Positions 57,576-64,000 of a DNA stretch of 64,000 nt are shown here, piece after piece. The position numbers and the translations under genes were made by a program. Below the pieces are notes generated by a model. The model made no database searches. It saw only the letters and a list, made by a program, of their open reading frames with translations, and was not told where the DNA came from. This DNA is from Persicitalea sp038235275 (GTDB lineage: Bacteria; Bacteroidota; Bacteroidia; Cytophagales; Spirosomataceae): positions 1-64,000 of the forward strand of contig JBBSUC010000020.1 of the NCBI GenBank assembly GCA_038235275.1, given 5' to 3'. How positions within the stretch are numbered: position 1 is the stretch's first letter; each line of letters begins with the position of its first letter.

Positions 57576-58535
57576 TCAGAAAACTTGCTCTCCTGTCGGC
57601 ATCGTTATTTCGTCGCCTTTGTATCCTATTCCGCTAATGGGCAATTCCAGATCGGCTTCTTTTTGTTTTAGTTCGGTCAAAGTTTTCAGTTTGGTGGGTT
57701 TGATGAGCGGGCCGAGGGACTCAAGGTACTCGTGTTTGACACCGGGCTGGTAAATTTTGAAATCACCGATGTGATCACGAAAGCTTTTGAGCGGTTGACC
57801 CAGGCGCAAAACACCCAATTCCCGGCTACGCTTCACGCGTTCGATGTTGAGTTCGAGGGGGAAAATCTCCTCCGTTGCGCCGGCTTCGTAGATAACGCGT
57901 CCGTCCGGCCCGCAAACGATCGAGCGGCCAATGCCGCCGGAATCCAGTCCATTCACGTCGAATAGGTAACACTGATTGACGGTGGCCATCGCCCGGGCAA
58001 TCGACAGTTCGGCGTCACGGTCGATGGTTCCCGTCATCGTGGGGTGCAAAATGACCTCGGCACCCATGACGGTGAGGGTGCGGATGGTTTCAGGAAACCA
58101 CATGTCGTAGCAAATCGACACGCCAAAGCGCCCCACCTCCGGCACGTCGAAGACGCAAAACTCGTTGCCGGGCGTCACGCCGACCTCGAATGGATAAAAT
58201 GGGAACATCTTGCTATACCGCTGCACGACTTCGCCTTCTGGGTTGATAACCGAGGCGGTATTATAGTAAAGCCCGTCGCGTTTCTCGAAAATAGAACCTG
58301 GCAGCAACCACACGCCGTGCTTTTTAGCGGCGGCCCGCATTTCCTGCTCAAAAAATCCCGGCACTTCCTGGGCGTTGTGCAGCAGCGGCCCGTAGGCGCA
58401 TAGTTCACTGAATACGACCATCTCGACCCAGGGGTAAAGATTCATGGCGATGTCTAACTTCAATTTCATCAACTCGACGTTGGTGTGCGTGGCCGACACG
58501 CGCATTTGTATTCCGGCAATAGCGAATGGTTTCAA
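57576..58535 (-). CDS. Carbon-nitrogen hydrolase (nitrilase family)
   Basis: A 319-residue amidase/nitrilase-superfamily enzyme with the Glu-Lys-Cys triad visible: VVFSELCAYG, RYSKMFPFYPFEVG and SICYDMWFPETIRTL. The start is a TTG at 58535 (MKPFAIAGIQMRVSATHTN), because an in-frame stop lies six bases upstream and the next ATG would cut into the first strand. Relatives hydrolyse amides such as N-carbamoylputrescine or deaminated glutathione. It lies between the aminotransferase and decarboxylase genes, which suggests removal of an amide or carbamoyl group from an amine derivative. Confidence 0.88.
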   Translation of the reverse strand: MKPFAIAGIQMRVSATHTNVELMKLKLDIAMNLYPWVEMVVFSELCAYGPLLHNAQEVPGFFEQEMRAAAKKHGVWLLPGSIFEKRDGLYYNTASVINPEGEVVQRYSKMFPFYPFEVGVTPGNEFCVFDVPEVGRFGVSICYDMWFPETIRTLTVMGAEVILHPTMTGTIDRDAELSIARAMATVNQCYLFDVNGLDSGGIGRSIVCGPDGRVIYEAGATEEIFPLELNIERVKRSRELGVLRLGQPLKSFRDHIGDFKIYQPGVKHEYLESLGPLIKPTKLKTLTELKQKEADLELPISGIGYKGDEITMPTGEQVF

Positions 58536-58540
58536 GTTTT

Positions 58541-58601
58541 AATTTTGAATGAGTGAATGAGTAAATGATAGAATAAATAAGCAAACCCCACTTATTCTAT
58601 C
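58541..58601. repeat. Quasi-tandem octamer tract and inverted repeat in nitrilase leader
   Basis: TTGAATGAGTGAATGAGTAA-like units run with period 8 (58545-58568); GATAGAATAA (58568-58577) pairs with TTATTCTATC (58592-58601). The same TTGAATGAG-type tract stands before vsr (31896), also in the leader of a minus-strand gene. Confidence 0.55.
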
Positions 58602-58605
58602 ACTT

Positions 58606-59919
58606 TCAATGTCCCGCTTTCTCTAAAATCACGGCTTCCATTATGTCGAGTCCTTTTCTAAACTGCTCGTCCGTTATGACTAGCGGCGAGAGGACTCTGA
58701 TGATATTTTTGTTGGTGCCGGCGCTGATGAGGACTAGGTTGCGTTCAGCGCAGCCTTTGACTATTTCGGTGCAGAGGTCGCCGTCGGGTTGAGTGGGATC
58801 ACCATTTTTGACAAATTCGATGGCATTCATAGCGCCGAAGCCGCGCACATCGCCGATGGCGGGGACGTCTTTTTGAAGTTTTTCAAAACGCTCCATGAAC
58901 ATCTGGCCAATTTCCTTAGCGCGGGCGTTCAGGTTAATTTCCTTCATGTACTTGATAGTCGCCAGCGACGCGGCGCAGCAGATCGGACTGCCGATGTAGG
59001 TGCCGCCGATGGTGCCCGGCCCGGCCGCATCCATCACTTCGGCCCGGCCCACGACCGCCGCGATCGGCAGGCCCGAACCCATCGACTTGGCGTAGGTACT
59101 CAGGTCAGGCTGTACGCCGTATTCCTGCCAACTGGCCCAATTGCCCGTCCGGGCAAAGCCGCTTTGTACTTCATCCAGAATGAGCATGATGCCGTGCTGA
59201 TCGCAGTAGGCGCGGAGACCTTCGAGGTAACGCTGCGGCACGGCGTAAAAGCCGCCCTCGCCCTGAATGGGTTCCAGGATGATCGCCGCCAAACTCTCGG
59301 GAACGATGAGATTGTGGCCGCTGTCGTCGAGGCGGCGCAGTTCTTGGTCGATGTAGTCGTCCAGACTTAGGCCGTTGCCGTAGCGATAGTAGTTAGGGAA
59401 AGGCAATCGATACACCTCCGGCGCGAAGGGACCGCAGTCGATCTTGTAGTTGATTTTGCTGGTGAGCGTCATCGCCATCATCGTGCGGCCGTGGTAAGCG
59501 TCAGTGTAGCAGAGGACAGCCTGCCGCTTAGTCGCCATACGAGCAATTTTGACGGCGTTTTCTACCGCCTCGGCACCCGTGCTGATAAGCATGGCCTTCG
59601 TTTTTTCGCCGTGCGGCAGGATTTCGCATAGTTGCTCGCATAGTTCAACGTAAGGTTCATAAGTGACCACGTTGAAGCTGGTGTGGAGGTACTTGCCCGC
59701 TTGCTCACGAATGGCAGCCACCACGGGTTCGGGGCAATGCCCGGCGTTGACCACACCGATGCCGCCCGCAAAGTCGATGAGTTCCTCGCCGTCTTCGTTG
59801 GTGATGATTGCACCCTTGGCGTCGCGGGCGGTGGCAGTGTTGAACACGCCCACGCCGTTAGCCACGGCGTTTTTTCTTCTTTCAAATAATTCCTGGGATT
59901 TGGTGATTTCGGCGGTCAT
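58606..59919 (-). CDS. Class III aminotransferase (GABA/ornithine aminotransferase-like)
   Basis: A 437-residue PLP enzyme. Signatures are GGIGVVNAGHCPEPVVAAIREQAGK, STGAEAVENAVKIARMATKRQAVLCYTDAYHGRTMMAMTLT, AAIILEPIQGEGGFYAVPQRYLEGLRAYCDQHGIMLILDEVQSGFARTG and STYAKSMGSGLPIAAVVGRAEV, where the Lys binds PLP. It transfers the terminal amino group of an omega-amino compound (4-aminobutyrate, putrescine or related) to 2-oxoglutarate. It is the first gene of the amidase-decarboxylase-ATP-grasp run and is divergent from the C45 gene. Confidence 0.93.
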   Translation of the reverse strand: MTAEITKSQELFERRKNAVANGVGVFNTATARDAKGAIITNEDGEELIDFAGGIGVVNAGHCPEPVVAAIREQAGKYLHTSFNVVTYEPYVELCEQLCEILPHGEKTKAMLISTGAEAVENAVKIARMATKRQAVLCYTDAYHGRTMMAMTLTSKINYKIDCGPFAPEVYRLPFPNYYRYGNGLSLDDYIDQELRRLDDSGHNLIVPESLAAIILEPIQGEGGFYAVPQRYLEGLRAYCDQHGIMLILDEVQSGFARTGNWASWQEYGVQPDLSTYAKSMGSGLPIAAVVGRAEVMDAAGPGTIGGTYIGSPICCAASLATIKYMKEINLNARAKEIGQMFMERFEKLQKDVPAIGDVRGFGAMNAIEFVKNGDPTQPDGDLCTEIVKGCAERNLVLISAGTNKNIIRVLSPLVITDEQFRKGLDIMEAVILEKAGH

Positions 59920-60357
59920 TTATTTAATGGAGAATTGTCAATGGATAATTTGGGGAACCTGCAATGCTAACGGTTTGTAAATGAACTGTTACAAAAACTG
60001 TTCCTTTGTATTTTTTCTGAAAAATTATAGAAAAGTGCCAAGGCAGAGCAAACGTAGGCGAGGAGTTCGGGCCTATACGAGGTTAACTTCAAAAAATTGC
60101 GGAGAGCAGGAATCAAAAAATAATGGCAAGAACTAGGAACAACTTCCCCGGCCGAGGAGCTTTTTGTTCAGTAAAAGAGAAGGGAAGTTGGGTAAGCGGG
60201 TATTCGGTGAAGCTTCACTCATAAAAATCGTGGGGCAATTGACTGCTTTTCTCCAAATATAAGCAAAAAAGGCCACAAAAGAAAATTTGGTTTGAACTAA
60301 CCTTGCCTTAAAACGTTCTGTTTTTGCACCTTTTTCGATCTTTTTTCAAAACATTTG
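59920..60357. other. Divergent intergenic region with no clear gene
   Basis: 438 bp between the divergent aminotransferase and C45 genes. It begins with ATTGTCAATGGATAATTTGG, the kind of short quasi-repeat phrase seen in other leaders. A 33-codon plus-strand frame (60123-60224, MARTRNNFPGRGAFCSVKEK...) is open but unsupported. Promoters for both genes must lie here; I could not place them convincingly. Confidence 0.5.
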
Positions 60358-61608
60358 ATGCTAAATCTCGACTTCAACTCCATCTCCGAATCTACACTTG
60401 GCCCAAAGTGGCAGCAGCTTTTCAACCTTCACTGGCCCGCCTATCGTGCCTGGTTCGAGTCCAAAGGAGTAGCACGTAATCCCGATTTGGCTACCTCGGT
60501 GGCCGAACTGGAACGCTACATGCCCGAACTGATGCCCACCTACCGTCGCCTCTGCGAGTTGGCGGGCAACGATCCCATAGCCGCGCGCTTTCTTACGGGC
60601 TGGCAACCGCCCGCTTACATCTCGGGCTGCTCACAGGTAGTGACACAAAACCCGCCGCAACTCGTCCGCAACTACGATTACCACCCCAACCTCAGCGAAG
60701 GCACCGTGCTGCACTCGGCCTGGAACGGTAAGCAAGTCATGGCCACGGGTGACTGCCTGTGGGGCGTCGTGGACGGCATCAATGAGGATGGATTGGTGGC
60801 TTCGCTTACTTTTGGCGGGCGCAAAATCGTGGGCAAAGGCTTCGGCATCCCGTTCATCCTGCGCTACGTGCTGGAATTTTGTAGCAATGTCGAGGAGGCC
60901 GTCGAAGCGCTGGTGCGGATTCCTTCGCACATGGCGTACAATATCATGGTGTTGGACCGAAGCGGCAACCACAAAATGCTGCAAATTGCTCCCGATCACG
61001 CGGCGGTGGTGACCGACGCGCTGGTTTCCACCAACCATCAGGGCGAAGTCGATTGGCCCGAACACGCTAGTTTTTCCAAGACGGTCGAGCGGGAGAGATT
61101 TTTGCTGGAACTACTAAAAATCACCAAACCCGACGCCGAAACGACCGTGCAGACTTTCCTGCACTCGCCGCTCTACGCCCGCCGCTTCAACGAAGGCTTT
61201 GGTACCATTTACACCGCCGTCTATCGCCCCACCGAAGGCGCGATGGAACTCCGCTGGCCGGGCCAGACACTGCGGCAGACCTTCGATGATTTCAAGGAAG
61301 GCATCACCTCGGTACATTATTCCGAAAAAGCTCCAGCTATGCCTGTATCTACGTCCGTGGAGGACAAGACCCAGGATGTGCCCAACTACGTTCCTACGGC
61401 TACCGACGATTTTTGGACGCAGTACGGGCAGGCATGGGCCACCGGCGATCCGGCCGTTATGGCCAAGAACGTGGCGCAGGCCGTCCTTAACGCTTCTGGT
61501 AAAACCAGCGACCAGGAACTTACCCGCCTACTTGAACTCTTCACCTCTGAAACTAAAAAGCGCGGACAGATTCCCTGGGAGATGCTGGCGGATTTGTGGG
61601 AGGAGTAG
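60358..61608 (+). CDS. C45-family autoproteolytic acyltransferase/hydrolase
   Basis: A 416-residue Ntn-hydrolase of the acyl-CoA:6-aminopenicillanic-acid acyltransferase (C45) group. The candidate nucleophile is C91 in ISGCSQVV, the residue exposed by self-cleavage; ARNYDYHPN-like (here VRNYDYHPNLSEGT) and LWGVVDGINEDGLVASLTFGGRKIVGKGFGIP follow, as in the family. The last ~80 residues form an extra C-terminal helical part. ATG at 60358 is used; a TTG just before it is possible. It is divergent from the amine-pathway genes and may hydrolyse or form an acyl amide of the product. Confidence 0.85.
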   Translation: MLNLDFNSISESTLGPKWQQLFNLHWPAYRAWFESKGVARNPDLATSVAELERYMPELMPTYRRLCELAGNDPIAARFLTGWQPPAYISGCSQVVTQNPPQLVRNYDYHPNLSEGTVLHSAWNGKQVMATGDCLWGVVDGINEDGLVASLTFGGRKIVGKGFGIPFILRYVLEFCSNVEEAVEALVRIPSHMAYNIMVLDRSGNHKMLQIAPDHAAVVTDALVSTNHQGEVDWPEHASFSKTVERERFLLELLKITKPDAETTVQTFLHSPLYARRFNEGFGTIYTAVYRPTEGAMELRWPGQTLRQTFDDFKEGITSVHYSEKAPAMPVSTSVEDKTQDVPNYVPTATDDFWTQYGQAWATGDPAVMAKNVAQAVLNASGKTSDQELTRLLELFTSETKKRGQIPWEMLADLWEE

Positions 61609-61622
61609 CTAATCTAGATTTT

Positions 61623-61695
61623 GGATGCCGGATTTTGGACTTTGGACTTTGTTTACGGTAATTGCCGAAAGTCCAAAGTCTAATGTCAAATATCC
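61623..61695. repeat. Paired heptamer tracts in the symporter leader
   Basis: Four heptamers GGATGCC, GGATTTT, GGACTTT, GGACTTT (61623-61650) are mirrored by AAAGTCC, AAAGTCT, AATGTCA, AATATCC (61668-61695), so the two halves form an inverted repeat around a 17-nt loop. It ends 6 bp before the start at 61702. The phrase CCAAAGTCTAATGTC recurs in the sucD leader (minus strand). Confidence 0.7.
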
Positions 61696-61701
61696 AGAAT
61701 T

Positions 61702-63012
61702 TTGAAAAAGCTTGCGCTCCATTGGCAAATCCTTATCGGCATGGCGGCCGGTATTTTGGCTGGCTATCTTTTTTCGCGCTTCGACTGGGGCAGTGATTTC
61801 GTCGTGGCTTGGATCAAGCCCTGGGGGACGATCTTTATAAATCTGCTGAAACTCATCGCTATTCCACTAATCGTGGCCTCGCTCATCAAGGGTGTGTCCG
61901 ATCTGGACGATATTCGCCAACTATCCAGACTTGGCACTCGGACTTTGGGGCTGTACATTGTGAGTACCCTACTGGCTGTGATGCTTGGATTGGTCATTGT
62001 CAACATCGTGCAGCCGGGTAGTTTTATCGAAGAAGCCACCCGCAGCGACCTGATGGCAAGTTTTGGCGTGAGCGCTGAGGAAAATGTTGGGAAAGCCGTC
62101 GCAAACCAAAACAAAGGGCCATTAAGCGCTTTGGTCGACGTGGTACCCGACAACGTCATCGGGGCCGCCGCTTCTAATGGCAACATGCTGCAAGTAATTT
62201 TCTTCGTCGTTTTCTTCGGCATCGGCCTCATTCTCATTCCAAACGAAAAGTCTGATCCCGTCAAGAAATTTTTCGACGGGGTCAACGAGGTGGTGCTCAA
62301 AATGATCGACCTCATTATGCTGGCTGCGCCCTACGGCGTATTCGCGCTGCTGGCGGCGCTGGTGGTGGAGTCGCCCTCGGCCGACGTGTTCAAGGCGTTG
62401 GGGGCCTACGCCCTGACGGTCATATTCGGGTTGGCGGTATTGGTCTTTGCCTTCTACCCCGCTTTGATTAAAATCTTCACCAACATTTCTTACGGCGATT
62501 TCTTCCGGGGCATGGCTCCGGCGCAACTGCTGGCTTTCTCGACCAGTTCCAGCGCCGCCACGCTGCCCGTGACCATGGAGCGCGTGGAAGAACACATTGG
62601 CGTGGACAAGGAAGTCGTGTCGTTCGTGCTGCCCGTGGGCGCGACGATCAACATGGATGGAACAAGTCTGTATCAGGCGGTGGCGGCAGTTTTTATCGCC
62701 CAGGCTTTTGGTGATGCGCTCACCATTGGCCAGCAACTGACCATCGTCCTCACGGCTACGCTGGCCTCCATCGGCTCGGCGGCGGTACCGGGGGCGGGCA
62801 TCCTAATGCTGGTCATCGTGCTGGAATCCATCGGTGTCAACCCGGCGGGCATCGCCCTGATCTTCGCCGTGGACCGTCCGCTCGACATGTGCCGCACGGT
62901 GGTCAACGTCACCAGTGACGCCACGGTGGCGATTCTGGTCGGAAAAAGCTTAGGAAAACTGACCGGGCCGAAGGTGAAGGAGTGGGACGATCATTTGGAG
63001 GTTAATTCGTAA
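61702..63012 (+). CDS. Dicarboxylate/amino acid:cation symporter
   Basis: A 436-residue DAACS (GltP/GltPh-like) transporter. It begins with TTG at 61702 (MKKLALHWQILIGMAAGILAGYLF); the next Met (residue 14) would remove part of the first helix. Eight helices and two re-entrant hairpins are expected; visible motifs are the serine-rich FSTSSSAATLPVTME hairpin, NMDGTSLYQAVAAVFIAQAFG and the ending DRPLDMCRTVVNVTSDATVAILVGK. It probably imports glutamate, aspartate or a C4 acid with Na+ or H+. Its placement beside the amine cluster may indicate substrate uptake for it (inference). Confidence 0.94.
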   Translation: MKKLALHWQILIGMAAGILAGYLFSRFDWGSDFVVAWIKPWGTIFINLLKLIAIPLIVASLIKGVSDLDDIRQLSRLGTRTLGLYIVSTLLAVMLGLVIVNIVQPGSFIEEATRSDLMASFGVSAEENVGKAVANQNKGPLSALVDVVPDNVIGAAASNGNMLQVIFFVVFFGIGLILIPNEKSDPVKKFFDGVNEVVLKMIDLIMLAAPYGVFALLAALVVESPSADVFKALGAYALTVIFGLAVLVFAFYPALIKIFTNISYGDFFRGMAPAQLLAFSTSSSAATLPVTMERVEEHIGVDKEVVSFVLPVGATINMDGTSLYQAVAAVFIAQAFGDALTIGQQLTIVLTATLASIGSAAVPGAGILMLVIVLESIGVNPAGIALIFAVDRPLDMCRTVVNVTSDATVAILVGKSLGKLTGPKVKEWDDHLEVNS

Positions 63013-63109
63013 ATTGTCAAATATACGTGAGGAAAGTAAAGGACATGGATAAACTTCATAACTTCCTTTATTGTTATTCTGTGAATAAACTTTTAAATTA
63101 AATATTACC

Positions 63110-63382
63110 ATGAAACATTTAACTAAATACTGTATATACGAAATACGTCACATTGAAGGCTCATCAATGTCTGATACCCCGACTGCATATTACTTAAAGC
63201 ATCCCGAAAGAAGGGCAACAAAAGAAGAAATAGAAAGAAGGTACGACATATACGGCAGAATTACCGTAGATAATAAATTTGATAATAAGGAAGCAGCTCA
63301 GGCTTTCTTACTATCAAACTTGATAGAGCAAAATGGAATTTTCGAATATGTAATTTTAGAAGTTTATACCAAAATGCTATAA
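63110..63382 (+). CDS. Small hypothetical protein, 90 aa, AT-rich
   Basis: Unrecognised. Start MKHLTKYCIYEIRHIEGSSMSDTPTAYYLKHPERRATKEEIERRYDIYGRITVDNKF. It is soluble, with a charged helix and a C-terminal strand (FEYVILEVYTKML). The gene and the convergent one after it are clearly AT-richer than everything before 63 kb, suggesting the start of a foreign or accessory segment. Stop codons of the two genes are only 14 bp apart. Confidence 0.55.
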   Translation: MKHLTKYCIYEIRHIEGSSMSDTPTAYYLKHPERRATKEEIERRYDIYGRITVDNKFDNKEAAQAFLLSNLIEQNGIFEYVILEVYTKML

Positions 63383-63396
63383 ATTTTATAGCATTT

Positions 63397-64000
63397 TTAT
63401 AATATCCCATGAAGTAAATCTATATTTTTCTGTCGAATCCAAAGAGTTGTCAAAGCATAAAACTCTTTAAAATTCAAGTCTTTAGGCTTGGTATGCATCT
63501 TTGTACACATAGCTGGCAATCCTAGAAGGAAATTACTGTAACGATCCTGATGAAAATCAGAACCTGGGATAGTTTTGGAGCTTGATTGATTGAGCCAATC
63601 TCTAACTATTTTGATTAGAGAATTTATATCATCCTTTTCATATGAAGGAAAATCATATCCAGCAAGGTCAGAAACTAGTATTTTGTATCTGTAAGGTTCT
63701 GAATCAAGAACTAAAAAATCTTTAGTTTTATGAGCTCCTTCGCCAAACTCCTTACACCCCATGAATACCCCTAATTCATACGGCATATTGAATCTAGGCA
63801 ACGGGCTATCATCAGTTATTTCGATACGTGACAAGTCATGTATGCCAAACTTACATTCTTCTATAATTTTAAATATTTTTTCAATGCGAACCACACTGTT
63901 TCCTGTTTCTGAGGCACAACGAGCTATAAATCCGCAGATGTGAACAGTAAAAACTATTGCCCTGAATTGATTGATAAATGTAGGATCAAACGCACAATTG
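63397..64000 (-). CDS. TIR/nucleoside-deoxyribosyltransferase-like protein, 5' end outside window
   Basis: The frame stays open from the stop at 63397 to the right edge, so the start is outside; a GTG at 63894 is internal. The N-terminal part reads NCAFDPTFINQFRAIVFTVHICGFIARCASETGNS, followed by KIIEECKFGIHDLSR, LPRFNMPYELGVFMGCKEFG, KDFLVLDSEPYRYKILVSDLAGYDF and a C-terminal VRDWLNQSS. This order matches a widespread group of uncharacterised proteins of about 200 residues with a Rossmann-like fold, in which HDLSR and the Glu of NMPYELG resemble TIR/deoxyribosyltransferase sites. Function is unknown; a defence role is conjecture. Confidence 0.7.
   Translation of the reverse strand, partial: NCAFDPTFINQFRAIVFTVHICGFIARCASETGNSVVRIEKIFKIIEECKFGIHDLSRIEITDDSPLPRFNMPYELGVFMGCKEFGEGAHKTKDFLVLDSEPYRYKILVSDLAGYDFPSYEKDDINSLIKIVRDWLNQSSSKTIPGSDFHQDRYSNFLLGLPAMCTKMHTKPKDLNFKEFYALTTLWIRQKNIDLLHGIL

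Noticed and set aside
60123..60224. 33-codon plus-strand frame MARTRNNFPGRGAFCSVKEK...
   Set aside because: Short, without any clear feature beyond a basic N-terminus, and lacking a visible promoter; noted in the intergenic entry only.

Overview
The window reads as a chromosome segment of a Bacteroidota bacterium of the Cytophagales type. The evidence is a complete gliding/type IX secretion core (gldK, gldL, gldM, gldN with an upstream PorP/SprF-like gene), GSCFA and DUF2723 genes, a LytTR/LytS pair beside an outer-membrane receptor, and TAnnTTTG promoter motifs. Most of it is ordinary core and housekeeping sequence of moderate GC content, with AT-richer patches at 465-857, around 28.4-33.4 kb and at the right edge. 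No rRNA, tRNA, CRISPR array or complete insertion sequence was seen.

Layout. 1-6.9 kb: end of leuS, an M20 peptidase, icd followed by two tiny paralogous genes, a divergent LysR regulator, an NmrA-like oxidoreductase and a YetF-like membrane protein. 7-15.2 kb (minus strand): DUF4271 gene, hemD, PorP/SprF-like gene, gldK, gldL, gldM, gldN. 15.2-28.3 kb: sucD, a sugar transporter with a Tat-exported isomerase, cbpA-cbpM, a SulP transporter with carbonic anhydrase, bifunctional hisB, an LpxR-like protein and a lone nuoA. 28.4-34.7 kb: an accessory block with a phage-type repressor, a PIN-like protein, an orphan Vsr endonuclease, ruvB and several unrecognised proteins; its promoters pair TATATTTG boxes with AT-rich palindromes. 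34.8-46.3 kb: membrane protein, GNAT, LytTR/LytS plus TonB-type receptor, YceI, sucC, LolD-like ATPase, GH16 and GSCFA. 46.4-52.8 kb: a large DUF2723 protein and an ABC exporter pair. 53-63 kb: aminotransferase, nitrilase-family amidase, a 920-residue PLP decarboxylase and an ATP-grasp ligase, with a divergent C45 acyltransferase and an amino-acid/cation symporter. The right edge holds a small gene and the body of a protein that runs off the window.

The most unusual signal is non-coding. Many gene leaders carry tandem 7-8 bp repeats. In at least seven places a GC-rich insert of 16-41 bp is bracketed by a short direct repeat (5-9 bp), so that removing the insert restores a continuous AT-rich leader. 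Six of the seven lie within about 110 bp upstream of a start codon, and five share a core of the form G[GT]CCGCC..[TC]GCGG. A separate 120-bp element at 41.75 kb has 12-bp terminal inverted repeats and a 5-bp target duplication, like a MITE. The best candidate for an undescribed pathway is the decarboxylase/aminotransferase/amidase/ATP-grasp/C45 cluster.
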